Source: Parahoeflea olei
GTDB lineage: Bacteria; Pseudomonadota; Alphaproteobacteria; Rhizobiales; Rhizobiaceae
Assembly (NCBI RefSeq): GCF_001703635.1
Contig: NZ_LQZT01000034.1
Coordinates: forward strand, 98,753 to 162,752
DNA: 64,000 nucleotides
Direction: 5' to 3'
Position 1 is the first letter of the stretch. The number at the start of each line of letters is the position of its first letter. The notes beneath the pieces are model-generated. The model ran no database searches. It was not told the origin of the DNA and was given only the letters and a program-made list of their open reading frames with translations. Made by a program: the position numbers and the translations under genes. Below, one piece after another: positions 23,240 through 33,052 of this stretch.

Positions 23240-24055
23240 ATGAGCGACATCCTGGCCCGCATCGAGGCCTACAAGCGCGACGAAATCGCCGCCGCGAAGG
23301 CGATCATCGCGCCATCCGACATGAAAGCGCGCGCCCGCGACGCCGAAGCCCCGCGCGGCTTCGTCGCGGCGCTTCAAGCCAAGCACGCCGCCGGTGGTTA
23401 TGGCCTGATTGCGGAAATCAAGAAGGCGAGCCCCTCGAAAGGCCTGATCCGTGCCGATTTCGATCCGCCGGCGCTGGCCCGCGCCTATGAGGCGGGCGGG
23501 GCGGCCTGCCTGTCGGTGCTGACCGACGCGCCGTCGTTCCAGGGGGCGCCGGAGTTCCTGACCGCGGCACGCGCGGCCTGCGCCCTGCCCGCGCTGCGCA
23601 AGGATTTCCTGTTCGAGCCCTACCAGGTGCACGAGGCCCGGGCCTGGGGCGCCGACGCGATCCTGATCATCATGGCCTCGCTTGGCGACGACGATGCGAA
23701 GCGGCTCGAGGACGCGGCGCACGAATTCGGCATGGCGGCGCTGATCGAGGTGCATGACGAGGCCGAGATGGAGCGTGCGCTGAAACTCGACAGCCCGCTG
23801 ATCGGCGTCAACAACCGCAACCTGCGCACCTTCGAGGTGTCGCTCACCGTCTCGGAACGGCTGGCGGCGATGGTGCCCGGCGACCGGATTCTGGTGGGCG
23901 AAAGCGGCATCGGCGCGCATGCGGATTGCGTGCGGCTCGCGCAGTCGGGCATCCGCACCTTCCTGGTGGGCGAAAGCCTGATGCGGCAGGCCGATGTAAC
24001 CGGCGCCACGCGCGCGCTTCTTCAAGGCAATCCCGAAAATGCAGCGGCCGAATAG
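23240..24055 (+). CDS. trpC: Indole-3-glycerol phosphate synthase
   Basis: Ring closure in tryptophan synthesis, making indole-3-glycerol phosphate. 271 aa, a stand-alone TrpC without a fused TrpF. Barrel signatures: [15 protein letters not shown] (catalytic lysine), [36 protein letters not shown] and VGESGI. It sits 5 bases after trpD and its TAG is immediately followed by the moaC ATG (zero spacing). Confidence 0.97.
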   Translation: MSDILARIEAYKRDEIAAAKAIIAPSDMKARARDAEAPRGFVAALQAKHAAGGYGLIAEIKKASPSKGLIRADFDPPALARAYEAGGAACLSVLTDAPSFQGAPEFLTAARAACALPALRKDFLFEPYQVHEARAWGADAILIIMASLGDDDAKRLEDAAHEFGMAALIEVHDEAEMERALKLDSPLIGVNNRNLRTFEVSLTVSERLAAMVPGDRILVGESGIGAHADCVRLAQSGIRTFLVGESLMRQADVTGATRALLQGNPENAAAE

Positions 24056-24550
24056 ATGAACGACGATACTTCCCCCCGCCTCACCCACCTTGCCGAAGAC
24101 GGCTCTGCCGCGATGGTGGATGTCGGCGACAAGGCCGACACCGTGCGTATTGCCGAGGCCGCGGGCCATGTGCGCATGAAGCCCGAAACGCTGGCGCTCA
24201 TTCTGCAGGGCGACATGAAGAAGGGCGACGTGATCGGGGCGGCCCGGATCGCCGGCATCATGGCCGCCAAGCAGACCGCCAGCCTCATTCCGCTGTGCCA
24301 TCCGCTGGCGCTCACCAAGGTGAGCGTGGACATCGAGCCGGACGAGAGCCTGCCGGGCCTCAGGGTGCGCACGCTCGCCAAACTGAGCGGCAAGACCGGG
24401 GTCGAGATGGAGGCGCTGACAGCCGCCTCGGTGGCGTGCCTGACGATCTACGACATGGCCAAGGCGGTCGACCGCGGCATGGAGATCGGCGGCATCCGGG
24501 TGCTCGCCAAGTCGGGCGGCAAATCCGGCGACTGGAATTTCGAAAGCTGA
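24056..24550 (+). CDS. moaC: Cyclic pyranopterin monophosphate synthase
   Basis: Converts the MoaA product into cyclic pyranopterin monophosphate in molybdenum cofactor synthesis. 164 aa, standard length. Family motifs [38 protein letters not shown] and the C-terminal [20 protein letters not shown] are all present. It starts directly on the base after the trpC stop and lies 14 bases before moeA. Confidence 0.97.
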   Translation: MNDDTSPRLTHLAEDGSAAMVDVGDKADTVRIAEAAGHVRMKPETLALILQGDMKKGDVIGAARIAGIMAAKQTASLIPLCHPLALTKVSVDIEPDESLPGLRVRTLAKLSGKTGVEMEALTAASVACLTIYDMAKAVDRGMEIGGIRVLAKSGGKSGDWNFES

Positions 24551-24564
24551 AAGGACTGGGACCG

Positions 24565-25776
24565 ATGGCATTGATGCCGGTTGAGGACGCGCTCGCGCGC
24601 ATATTGGCGGGCGCTGCGCCGCGTGACGAACCGGAGATGCTGGAACTCGCGTCCTGCTGCGACCGCGTGCTTGCACGCGAGCTGCGCGCGCTGCGCACCC
24701 ACCCGCCCTTCGCAGCCTCCGCCATGGACGGCTATGCGGTGCGCGCGGCCGAGGCCGTCGACGGCGCGGTGCTGCGGGTTCAGGGCGAATCGGCTGCCGG
24801 TCGCGGCTATGACGGCGCGCTCGAACAGGGCGCGGCAATCCGTATCTTCACCGGCGCGCCGGTGCCCGCAGGCGCCGACACCATCGTCATCCAGGAGGTC
24901 ACGGAGAAGCGCGACGACGGCACGGTGCTGATCCGCGAGGCTGCGTCCCCGGGCCGCCACATCCGCGCGGCCGGCGTCGACTTTCAGGAAGGCGATGTCG
25001 GGCTTGAGGCCGGACGCCTGCTCGATGCCGGCGCGATCACCTTCGCAGCCGCCATGAACCATGCCCGTCTCCCCGTCGCCCCCCGGCCCAAGGTGGCGGT
25101 GCTCGCGACCGGCGACGAGTTGCGCCTGCCCGGCCAGCCGCTGGGCCCGGGCCAGATCATCGCTTCCAACACCTTCGGCGTGGCAGCCCTCGCCCGTGGC
25201 GCGGGCGCGGACGTGCTCGATCTCGGCATCGCCGTCGACCGGATCGAGGCGATCGACGCTGCCCTTGATTCGGCCATCGCCGCGGGTGCGGACGTGCTGG
25301 TGACCATCGGCGGGGCCTCGGTGGGCGACCACGATCTCGTCCAGAAGGTGATGCTCGCGCGCGGCATGACGCTCGATTTCTGGAAGATCGCGATGCGCCC
25401 GGGCAAGCCGCTGATGGCGGGAAGCCTGGGCGGCATGCGGGTGCTGGGCCTGCCCGGCAACCCGGCCTCGAGCCTTGTCTGCGCGCATCTGTTCCTCGAG
25501 CCGCTGGTGGCTCGCCTGGCCGGTAGGCCGGATCCGCAGCGGCTGCAAAAGGCTATTCTTGCCAACGACTTGCCGGAAAACGGCGAACGCCAGGATTATC
25601 TGCGCGGCGACCTTACGATCTCGTCGTCGGGAGAGCGGATCGCCACCCCGATGCTGCGCCAGGATTCGTCGCTGATGAAGGTGTTCTCGGATGCCCGCTG
25701 CCTGATCATCCGCCCGCCGCATGCGCCGGAAGCAAAGGCCGGATCGCCCACGGATGTGCTCGTTTTGCGCCCCTGA
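24565..25776 (+). CDS. moeA: Molybdopterin molybdenumtransferase
   Basis: Inserts molybdate into adenylated molybdopterin, the last step of the cofactor pathway. 403 aa: MoeA N-terminal domains (PPFAASAMDGYAV; IFTGAPVPAGADTIV), the MoCF-biosynthesis domain (VLATGDELRLPG; TIGGASVGDHD; MRPGKPLMAG; GLPGNPASS) and a beta-barrel C-terminal domain. The ATG at 24565 lies 14 bases after moaC with a weak AAGGA site; the frame is open far upstream but only through trpC and moaC. moaC and moeA follow trpC on one transcript. Confidence 0.96.
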   Translation: MALMPVEDALARILAGAAPRDEPEMLELASCCDRVLARELRALRTHPPFAASAMDGYAVRAAEAVDGAVLRVQGESAAGRGYDGALEQGAAIRIFTGAPVPAGADTIVIQEVTEKRDDGTVLIREAASPGRHIRAAGVDFQEGDVGLEAGRLLDAGAITFAAAMNHARLPVAPRPKVAVLATGDELRLPGQPLGPGQIIASNTFGVAALARGAGADVLDLGIAVDRIEAIDAALDSAIAAGADVLVTIGGASVGDHDLVQKVMLARGMTLDFWKIAMRPGKPLMAGSLGGMRVLGLPGNPASSLVCAHLFLEPLVARLAGRPDPQRLQKAILANDLPENGERQDYLRGDLTISSSGERIATPMLRQDSSLMKVFSDARCLIIRPPHAPEAKAGSPTDVLVLRP

Positions 25777-25801
25777 TGTTCCTTCATTGTTTCTTTACCC
25801 C

Positions 25802-25830
25802 TTGCGGAACACATATGGAACATGATACCT
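25802..25830 (+). promoter_or_regulatory. lexA promoter overlapping a LexA (SOS) box
   Basis: GAAC-N7-GAAC occurs at 25807-25821, the direct-repeat SOS box known for alphaproteobacterial LexA. It sits within the 17-base spacer of a candidate promoter (TTGCGG at 25802-25807, ATACCT at 25825-25830), so LexA binding would block RNA polymerase: autorepression. The box is 66 bases before the lexA start. Confidence 0.85.
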
Positions 25831-25886
25831 GAGTTCTGGTTTTGTTTCATGCCGGTCGCCACGCCGGATGCAGGGGTGCCGCAACG

Positions 25887-26603
25887 ATGCTGACGCGCAA
25901 ACAACACGAGCTGCTGCTTTTCATCAACGAACGCATGAAGGAAAGCGGCATTCCGCCCTCCTTCGACGAGATGAAGGACGCGCTCGATCTGGCATCGAAA
26001 TCCGGCATTCACCGGCTGATCACGGCGCTCGAGGAACGCGGCTTCATCCGCCGCCTGCCCAACCGGGCGCGCGCGCTCGAAGTCATCAAGCTGCCCGACA
26101 GCTACCAGGCCAACCTGCAGCCCCGCCGCGGCTTCTCGCCGAGCGTGATCGAGGGCAGCCTCGGCAAGGCGCCGGAGCCGGTGCGCCGGGCCGAGCCGGC
26201 CCATGAGGACGCCGCACAGGTGGCCGAAGTGCCGATGATGGGCCGCATCGCCGCCGGCGTGCCGATTTCTGCAATCCAGAACAACACCCATTCGATCAGC
26301 GTGCCGACCGAGATGATCGGCCCCGGCGAGCATTACGCGCTCGAGGTCAAGGGCGATTCGATGATCGAGGCCGGCATTTTCGACGGCGACACGGTGGTGA
26401 TCCGCAATGTCTCGACCGCCAGCCCCGGCGACATCGTCGTGGCGCTGGTCGATGACGAGGAAGCCACGCTGAAGCGGTTCCGCCGCAAGGGCGCCTCGAT
26501 CGCGCTGGAGGCCGCCAATCCGGCCTATGAGACCCGCATTTTCGGCCCCGACCGGGTCAAGGTGCAGGGCAAGCTGGTCGGCCTGATCCGCCGCTACCAC
26601 TGA
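25887..26603 (+). CDS. lexA: LexA repressor
   Basis: SOS-response repressor that self-cleaves when RecA is activated. 238 aa. The N-terminal winged helix ([28 protein letters not shown]) is followed by a long linker typical of alphaproteobacteria and the S24 peptidase domain. The cleavage Ala-Gly lies in [10 protein letters not shown], the catalytic serine in [13 protein letters not shown] and the catalytic lysine in EEATLKRF. The ATG at 25887 starts at the conserved MLTRKQ; an upstream in-frame ATG at 25842 is rejected. A GAAC-N7-GAAC box lies upstream and a terminator downstream. Confidence 0.97.
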   Translation: MLTRKQHELLLFINERMKESGIPPSFDEMKDALDLASKSGIHRLITALEERGFIRRLPNRARALEVIKLPDSYQANLQPRRGFSPSVIEGSLGKAPEPVRRAEPAHEDAAQVAEVPMMGRIAAGVPISAIQNNTHSISVPTEMIGPGEHYALEVKGDSMIEAGIFDGDTVVIRNVSTASPGDIVVALVDDEEATLKRFRRKGASIALEAANPAYETRIFGPDRVKVQGKLVGLIRRYH

Positions 26604-26636
26604 TACGTTCGGCCGGCCTGTCCGGCCCCGAAACCG

Positions 26637-26669
26637 AACCGGCGCCTGCTTGCAGGCCGCCGGTTTTTT
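26637..26669 (+). terminator. Rho-independent terminator of lexA
   Basis: An interrupted GC-rich stem (ACCGGCG, CCTGC / GCAGG, CGCCGGT) with a short loop is followed by six Ts, 35 bases after the lexA stop and just before the comEC 3' end. Confidence 0.82.
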
Positions 26670-26673
26670 CGTG

Positions 26674-29292
26674 TCAATCAGGCGGATCGTAGCTGCGCGT
26701 GCGCCAATCGTAGTAGCGCTGGATGGTCCAGGGCCGGATCACGCCGGCGACGGCTGCCGTTGTTGCAAGCGCCGGTCGCGGGCCCGGGCGGTACCGCGCC
26801 TCGGCCGCCGTCGAGGCCAAGGCGCTGCCCGGTGGGGTGCCGCCCGCTGCTTGAATGCGGATCGCGAGCGCGCCCGAGGCGCGCAATGTCCGCGAGGTCA
26901 CGAGCTTGGCGCCGGAGCGGCAGGCGCGCATGTGCACAGGGATCGCCACCACCAAGAGGTCGGCGCGATCGCAGCCGGCGCCGATAAGGTCCGCACGATC
27001 GACGGCGATGATGCGGATATCGCGATGGACCGCGGCACAGATGCCGCGACTGGCGCAGACGAAGCGTGACGGCGTCAGTTCGGCGGCGGCGAGCAGACGG
27101 TCGAGCATGGCGCGGGCTTCCGCCACGGCGAGGCCGGACGGCGTGCTATCGCTGTCCCCCGCAGCCGGTCCTCCCGTCTCCCAGTCGGCCTTGTTGCCGG
27201 CATTTGCTGCCGGTTGCTTCCCTGTCCCCGCCGCGGTGGAGGCGGGCGCGGCCCCGGCAAGAGAAGCCGGCGCCAGATGCGCGGGCCGGCGCAGCGCCGC
27301 CTGCCATTGGCGGAACACGAACTCGCCCGGCCGCGCGGCATTGGTGGCGAGCCCGTCCGGTGTCGACAGCGCCAGCAACCGGCCGTCTTCGCTGACCAGA
27401 ATATCGGGATCGCTCCCCCGCAACGGCGGCAGCGCCAGCCCCGCGGCAAGCCCGATCAGGGCGATACCGGCGAGCCTCAGCCGGCTTTTGAGCAGCACCA
27501 GCACGAGAAATCCGCAGCCGGCGGTGACGGTGGCGAGGAGCGGGATCTGGCCCACGGTGATGTCGCCGCCGAGCCCCTCGACATAGCGCGCGGCCGCAAT
27601 CACGCCCTCGAGCCCCTTGCCCATCAGCCTGAGCGGCCAGGTGTCGAGCCCGAAAGGCATCGCAAGCAGCGCAAGCACGCCCGCGGGCATGACCACGAAG
27701 GTGACGAGCGGCATGGCGAGCAGATTGGCGAGCACGCCGTTGCCTGCGACCCGGTGAAAATGATGGGCGGAGAACAGGCCGGTGGCGAGCCCCGCCACCA
27801 GCGAGGTGAGCGCCAGCCCGAGAATCGCGCGGATGGCGATGCCGCCCCATTTCAACACCGCAGGCCGATAGAGCGGGCCGGCGGGTCCGGGCCGTGAAGC
27901 GCGGCGCTCGGAGATGGCGGCGTAGGCGGAAATCAGTGCGGCGGTTGCGGCAAACGACATCTGGAAGCCCGGGCCGACCACCGCCGAGGGCGTGAGCAGG
28001 ATGATCAGCAGCGCCGCCAGCGCCACATTGCGCAGGGTGAGCGCCGGGCGGTCGGCGAGCACCGCCACCAGCATGATCGCCAGCATCACCCAGGCGCGCT
28101 GGGTGGCGACACTGCCGCCCGAGATCAGGAGATAGGCGGTCGCGGCGAACAGCGCGCCGGTGGCGGCGAGTTTCTTGACTGGCAAGGCTTCGACGAGCGC
28201 GGGCACCGCCGCCAGCAGCTTGCGGACCAGCAGATAGAGTGTGCCCGCGGCCAGCGCCATGTGCAGCCCGGAGATCGCGAGAATGTGCGCGAGCCCCGTG
28301 GCACGCAACGCATCGACCGTTTCGGCGCTGATGCCGCGCCGGTCGGAGACCGCGAGCGCCGCGGCGATGCCGCCCGGATCGCCCGGCAGCACCGAGCGGA
28401 TCCGCGCCGAGATCGCCTCGCGCCCCGAGCGCAGGAACAGCACGGCGCGGACCATCGCCCCTTGCGACCCCGCCTCGCCGGCGCGGCCCGGCTCGGGGGC
28501 ACGATAGAAAAAGCCATGCGCGCCGATGCCGTCGATAAAGGCGCGGAAGGCGTAATCGTAACCGCCGGGGATCACCGGGCCGGACGGCGCCGACAGCCGC
28601 GCCCGGCCGGAAAGCGTGTCGCCCACGGCAACCGGTTCGTGCGGCGCGCGCGCGACCAGCCGCACCCGGGCCGGCGGGCGGGAGAGCACCGGATCTTTCG
28701 TCGTGGCGACCCGGATCAGATAGCGGACGCGGCCATCGGCATCGAACTCGCGCGCTTCCACCGTTCCGGAAAGGGTGGTTGTCACATCCTGGTCGAGCAG
28801 CACCGCGCCCCTGCCCTGTTCGACGCTTGCCGCCGCGGCGCCGGCACAGAGCGCGGCCACGAGGCCCGCGCCCCGGGCGACGGCGAGATGCCGGGCGCTT
28901 GCCGCAGCCGCGACCGCAAGCGCGATCACAAGCCCGGCCAGAAGCAGCATCTGCAGCGGATCGCGCGGCAGCATGTAATAGAGCCCGGCCCCGGCCCCCA
29001 TCGCCACCGGCAGCAGCAGCACATAGACGCCGCGGCCGCTTTCTCGCGCGGCTTCGCGGCTCAGGACCGCGCCGAGCCGGGCACCGACCGAGGGGGCCTG
29101 GACGTCGGCACCGGCAGGCGTCGCCCGCCGCGGCAATCGCGGCGCAAGGGCTACCGGCAGGGACGCGCCCCCGGAGGCGGATGGCGTTTCGGGAGAACTA
29201 ACACCGGGCGGCGGCGCAACGCTCACGCCGCCCGGACGCGGGTTCGTCCGGGCAAAATGCGGTTCCGGGCCGGTGCGTGTTGCCTGCCTCAT
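26674..29292 (-). CDS. comEC: ComEC/Rec2-family membrane protein
   Basis: Inner-membrane channel-type protein of the DNA-uptake family. 872 aa: a Pro/Ala-rich N-terminus (residues 1-85), a DUF4131-like membrane and OB region (about 90-290, RVRLVARAP), then the Competence domain with about ten membrane segments and the signature GLAHILAISGLHMALAAG. A C-terminal soluble segment of about 170 residues lacks the HxHxDH metallo-beta-lactamase motif found in Gram-positive ComEC. No other competence genes are nearby, so a role in transformation is not shown. Divergent from gltA. Confidence 0.88.
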   Translation of the reverse strand: MRQATRTGPEPHFARTNPRPGGVSVAPPPGVSSPETPSASGGASLPVALAPRLPRRATPAGADVQAPSVGARLGAVLSREAARESGRGVYVLLLPVAMGAGAGLYYMLPRDPLQMLLLAGLVIALAVAAAASARHLAVARGAGLVAALCAGAAAASVEQGRGAVLLDQDVTTTLSGTVEAREFDADGRVRYLIRVATTKDPVLSRPPARVRLVARAPHEPVAVGDTLSGRARLSAPSGPVIPGGYDYAFRAFIDGIGAHGFFYRAPEPGRAGEAGSQGAMVRAVLFLRSGREAISARIRSVLPGDPGGIAAALAVSDRRGISAETVDALRATGLAHILAISGLHMALAAGTLYLLVRKLLAAVPALVEALPVKKLAATGALFAATAYLLISGGSVATQRAWVMLAIMLVAVLADRPALTLRNVALAALLIILLTPSAVVGPGFQMSFAATAALISAYAAISERRASRPGPAGPLYRPAVLKWGGIAIRAILGLALTSLVAGLATGLFSAHHFHRVAGNGVLANLLAMPLVTFVVMPAGVLALLAMPFGLDTWPLRLMGKGLEGVIAAARYVEGLGGDITVGQIPLLATVTAGCGFLVLVLLKSRLRLAGIALIGLAAGLALPPLRGSDPDILVSEDGRLLALSTPDGLATNAARPGEFVFRQWQAALRRPAHLAPASLAGAAPASTAAGTGKQPAANAGNKADWETGGPAAGDSDSTPSGLAVAEARAMLDRLLAAAELTPSRFVCASRGICAAVHRDIRIIAVDRADLIGAGCDRADLLVVAIPVHMRACRSGAKLVTSRTLRASGALAIRIQAAGGTPPGSALASTAAEARYRPGPRPALATTAAVAGVIRPWTIQRYYDWRTRSYDPPD

Positions 29293-29608
29293 GCACGCCT
29301 CGCTTGAAGCGCACGAGATTACACCCTTTGCGGCACATTAGGCCACAGCAAACTGGCGACCCGCAAATCGGGACATATTGTCCCGATCGCCGGTCAGGAG
29401 CGTGTTACTGATTGAAATGATTGTCCGATTCGCACTATGGAACGGGCATGGCGAGGCTGTGCTTGTGTGCGGCCCGGTTGTTCTTGCGCTGCACAAATTG
29501 CCTTTCGGATAGCTTGGCAGGGTGCCGGAAATCATATAGCTAACCTTTGACGGTCATCCAAGGTGCCGGGTTTTCACCCGGGCGCCTGCATTCGTGGAAG
29601 GACATGCC
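29293..29608. promoter_or_regulatory. Divergent intergenic region between comEC and gltA
   Basis: 316 bases without a gene. A candidate gltA promoter is TTGGCA (29514-29519) with TAGCTA (29537-29542) at 17 bases, or TATAGC at 15 bases; both are imperfect. In many Rhizobiales gltX lies in this position; there is no trace of it here. Confidence 0.4.
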
Positions 29609-30898
29609 ATGGCACATTCAAACGCAAAACTGCTCATCGACGGCAAGGAGATCGAGTTTCCGGTCAAGGCCGGCACCATCGGTCCCGACGTCGTCGACAT
29701 CGGCACGCTGTACAAGCACACCGGCGCATTCACCTACGACCCTGGCTTCACCTCCACGGCCTCCTGCGAATCCAAGATCACCTTCATCGACGGCGACGAG
29801 GGCATTCTGCTGCACCGCGGCTATCCGATCGACCAGCTGGCCGAACAGGGCGACTTCCTGGAAGTCTGCTACCTGCTGCTCTACGGCGAGCTGCCGACCG
29901 CCACCCAGAAGGCCGATTTCGACTACCGCGTGACGCGCCACACCATGGTGCACGAGCAGATGAGCCGCTTCTTCACCGGCTTCCGCCGCGACGCGCACCC
30001 GATGGCGGTGATGTGCGGCTGCGTGGGCGCGCTCTCGGCGTTCTACCACGACTCCACCGACATCACCGATCCGCACCAGCGCATGGTCGCCTCCATGCGC
30101 ATGATCGCCAAGATGCCGACGCTCGCTGCCATGGCGTACAAATATCATATCGGCCAGCCCTTCGTGTATCCGAAGAACGATCTCGACTACGCCGCCAACT
30201 TCCTGCGGATGTGCTTTGCGGTGCCGTGCGAGGAATATGTGGTCAACCCGGTGCTGGCGCGCGCCATGGACCGGATCTTCATCCTGCATGCCGACCATGA
30301 GCAGAATGCCTCGACCTCGACCGTGCGGCTCGCAGGCTCGTCGGGCGCCAATCCCTTCGCCTGCATCGCGGCCGGCATCGCCTGCCTGTGGGGCCCGGCC
30401 CATGGCGGCGCCAACGAAGCGGCGCTCAACATGCTCGCCGAGATCGGCTCCGTCGACAAGATCCCGGAATTCATCGACCGCGCCAAGGACAAGAACGATC
30501 CGTTCCGCCTGATGGGCTTCGGCCACCGGGTCTACAAGAACTATGATCCGCGCGCCAAGATCATGCAGAAGACCTGCCACGAGGTGCTCGATGAACTCGG
30601 CATCAAGGACGATCCGCTGCTGGAAGTGGCGATGGAACTCGAGCGCATCGCGCTCACCGACGAGTACTTCATCGAAAAGAAGCTCTATCCCAATATCGAC
30701 TTCTATTCGGGCATCACGCTCAAGGCGCTCGGCTTCCCGACCACCATGTTCACCGTGCTGTTCGCGCTTGCGCGCACCGTCGGCTGGATTGCCCAGTGGA
30801 GCGAAATGATCGAGGATCCGAGCCAGCGCATCGGCCGTCCGCGCCAGCTCTATATCGGCGAGCCGAACCGGGATTACGTGCCGCTCGACAAGCGCTGA
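29609..30898 (+). CDS. gltA: Citrate synthase, type II
   Basis: Condenses acetyl-CoA with oxaloacetate at the entry to the TCA cycle. 429 aa, the length of hexameric NADH-sensitive bacterial enzymes. The family signature around the catalytic histidine is [14 protein letters not shown]; other motifs are [27 protein letters not shown] and [10 protein letters not shown]. The ATG at 29609 has GGAAGGAC upstream; an in-frame ATG at 29594 lies before the Shine-Dalgarno and is less likely. A strong terminator follows. Confidence 0.98.
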   Translation: MAHSNAKLLIDGKEIEFPVKAGTIGPDVVDIGTLYKHTGAFTYDPGFTSTASCESKITFIDGDEGILLHRGYPIDQLAEQGDFLEVCYLLLYGELPTATQKADFDYRVTRHTMVHEQMSRFFTGFRRDAHPMAVMCGCVGALSAFYHDSTDITDPHQRMVASMRMIAKMPTLAAMAYKYHIGQPFVYPKNDLDYAANFLRMCFAVPCEEYVVNPVLARAMDRIFILHADHEQNASTSTVRLAGSSGANPFACIAAGIACLWGPAHGGANEAALNMLAEIGSVDKIPEFIDRAKDKNDPFRLMGFGHRVYKNYDPRAKIMQKTCHEVLDELGIKDDPLLEVAMELERIALTDEYFIEKKLYPNIDFYSGITLKALGFPTTMFTVLFALARTVGWIAQWSEMIEDPSQRIGRPRQLYIGEPNRDYVPLDKR

Positions 30899-30922
30899 CC
30901 GGCGCCTCGCACCGCACGCATG

Positions 30923-30949
30923 AAAAAAGCGCCTTCGGGCGCTTTTTTT
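30923..30949 (+). terminator. Rho-independent terminator of gltA, probably bidirectional
   Basis: An 11-bp stem AAAAAAGCGCC / GGCGCTTTTTT closed by a C(TTCG)G tetraloop with T-runs on both strands. It stands 24 bases after gltA and 57 bases beyond the lpxB stop, so it probably serves both converging transcripts. Confidence 0.9.
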
Positions 30950-31005
30950 GTGGCTTGAAGGCCGGCCCGGTTGCCGGCGTGTGCGGGTGCCGAAGGCGGC
31001 GCGCC

Positions 31006-32163
31006 TCAGCGCCCCAGCACCTCAAGCACGGTGCGGGCGGCGATGTCGGAGGCCGGTTCGCCGGTCTGCATGCGCGACCAGACCAGATCGAGGCTCGCGA
31101 GCACGGCCGTGCGATAGGGCGTGTCCTGCGCGAGCTGGGCAGCAAGTCGCGCCAGCCGCTCGGCGCGCACCTGGTTGTCGTAGAATTCCTGGGTGACCAC
31201 ATGGCCTGCCACGAGGTTCGGCAGTGCCGCAGACCAGGAGGTGACGAGGTTGACCAGCTGCCGGGCGATCGGGTCGAGCTTGTAGCTCGAAATATGCGGC
31301 ACGCCGGCAAGCGCGAGTTCGAGCAGCACCGTGCCCGACGCGGCGATCGCCACATCGGCCTGGCCGAATGCCTGCCATTTCGCGGCGTCGCCGGTGACGA
31401 TGCGGCAATCCACGTCCCAGCCCAGAACCTCGTCGCGGACCTGGCGCTCGACATGGGCGCCGGCGGGCAGCACGAAGCGCATTCCCGGATCGAGCGCGGC
31501 CAGATCTCGCGCGGCCCTGCCGAACACAGGAGCGAGCCGCCGGACCTCGCTGCGCCGCGATCCGGGCAGGATCAGGCACAGCCGCTCGTCCTGCGGGCCG
31601 GCCTGGCGGCGGGCCATTTGCGCGGCACGCGCGGCCACGAGCCCGGGATCGTCCACCAGACGGTGGCCGACATAGGTGAGCGGCGGGCCGCCGAGGCTTT
31701 CGACGATCTCCGCCTCGAAGGGAAACACCGAGAGCACATGGTCGACATAGGCGCGCATTGCCGGCGCGCGCTCGGGCTTCCAGGCCCAGACCGTGGGACA
31801 GACATAATTGATGATCTTGAGGTCCGGCAGTGCCTTGCGCACCTTTCTTGCCACGCGGTGGGAGAAGTCCGGCGCGTCGATGATGATCAGGCAGTCGGGC
31901 CGTGCGGCGATGATCGCGTCGGCGGTCTGGCCGATACGGCGGATCAGCCGCGGCAATTGCGCGATGACGGCGGAAAAGCCGATGATCGACAGTTCGGTAT
32001 AGTCGAACAGCGAGGTGAGCCCCTCGGCAATCAGCCGGTCGCCGCCCACGCCCACGAGATCGGGCTGTTCGCCGGTGGCGCGGGCGAGCGCGCGGACAAG
32101 GTCGGCGCCCAAAATGTCGCCCGAGGCTTCGCCGGCGACCACCGCAAGCTTGAGCGCGGCCAT
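31006..32163 (-). CDS. lpxB: Lipid-A-disaccharide synthase
   Basis: Joins UDP-diacylglucosamine and lipid X to form the lipid A disaccharide. 385 aa. Signatures: VAGEASGDILGADLV at the N-terminus, CLIIIDAPDFS, NYVCPTVWAWKPERA, LCLILPGSRRSEV and ASGTVLLELAL. Last gene of the minus-strand lpx block; its ATG shares one base with the lpxI stop (TGATG), a sign of translational coupling. Confidence 0.97.
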   Translation of the reverse strand: MAALKLAVVAGEASGDILGADLVRALARATGEQPDLVGVGGDRLIAEGLTSLFDYTELSIIGFSAVIAQLPRLIRRIGQTADAIIAARPDCLIIIDAPDFSHRVARKVRKALPDLKIINYVCPTVWAWKPERAPAMRAYVDHVLSVFPFEAEIVESLGGPPLTYVGHRLVDDPGLVAARAAQMARRQAGPQDERLCLILPGSRRSEVRRLAPVFGRAARDLAALDPGMRFVLPAGAHVERQVRDEVLGWDVDCRIVTGDAAKWQAFGQADVAIAASGTVLLELALAGVPHISSYKLDPIARQLVNLVTSWSAALPNLVAGHVVTQEFYDNQVRAERLARLAAQLAQDTPYRTAVLASLDLVWSRMQTGEPASDIAARTVLEVLGR

Positions 32164-33047
32164 CAGTCAGCTCCCCCGCCGGGTGGCGCGATGCCGGTCA
32201 CGAACAGGCCGAGCCGGTCGGCTTCGGCGACCATGCGCTCTCGCTCGAGCACCAGTGCGCGACCGGCCTCGACGGCGATGCCCGACAGCCCCGCCGCATG
32301 CGCGCCCGTGACCGTGTCGGGGCCGATGGACGGCAGGTCCGCGCGTTCCTCCTGGCCGGGCTTGCACAGTTTGACGAGCACCCCGCCGTGGCGCGTGCCG
32401 AGGCGGCCGCTTGCGCGCAGGCCGGCCACGCGGGCGAGCATCGCATCGGTGCCCTCGAGCCCCTCCAGCGCCACCACGCGCCCGCCCACCGCGATGGCGC
32501 CCTGCCCCACGTCGAGCTTGCCAAGCAGGAAGGCGGCATCGCCAGCGGCCTTGATATCGGCGTCGTCGGCGCGTCCCGGCCGCACCCGGCCGAGCGGTCC
32601 GGGACAACTCAAGAGCCCCGGCGCGATCGTCTGCGCAGCCACCACGCGCACGCCCTCGTTTTCGAGGATGCGGATGGCGACCCTGAGCAGCTTGTCGTCG
32701 CCGCCGGCGGAAAGAACCGCAAAGAAGGATGTCAGGAAACCCGTCACGGCGCGCCAGGTCGGCCGGATATCGGCAAGATCCGGGCGGCGATCGATCGCGC
32801 CGGCGAGCACGACCGTGCCGATGCCCTGGTCGCGCACGGTGCGGGCAAAGCCCGCGAGATCGGCGATGGCGAGGTCGCGGTGATCATAGTCCGACCAGTC
32901 CTGGTCGGCCTCGCCGGAGATCGCGACAATATAGGGGTTGTGTCCCTGCTCGCGCGCCGCCCGCGCCACCAGCACCGGGAAGCGGCCCCTCCCCGCGAGG
33001 ATCGCGAGCCGCCCGGCGATGACAGGAGCACCGGCGGGAGACGGCAC
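32163..33047 (-). CDS. lpxI: UDP-2,3-diacylglucosamine diphosphatase LpxI
   Basis: Hydrolyses UDP-2,3-diacylglucosamine to lipid X, the step done by LpxH in E. coli. 294 aa, two-domain LpxI (DUF1009) protein: N-terminal part AILAGRGRFPVLVARAA and C-terminal part with QTIAPGLLSC, VEAGRALVLERE and DRLGLFVTGI. GTG start at 33047, five bases after the lpxA stop. Its place between lpxA and lpxB supports the assignment. Confidence 0.94.
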   Translation of the reverse strand: MPSPAGAPVIAGRLAILAGRGRFPVLVARAAREQGHNPYIVAISGEADQDWSDYDHRDLAIADLAGFARTVRDQGIGTVVLAGAIDRRPDLADIRPTWRAVTGFLTSFFAVLSAGGDDKLLRVAIRILENEGVRVVAAQTIAPGLLSCPGPLGRVRPGRADDADIKAAGDAAFLLGKLDVGQGAIAVGGRVVALEGLEGTDAMLARVAGLRASGRLGTRHGGVLVKLCKPGQEERADLPSIGPDTVTGAHAAGLSGIAVEAGRALVLERERMVAEADRLGLFVTGIAPPGGGAD

Positions 33048-33052
33048 CGGCT

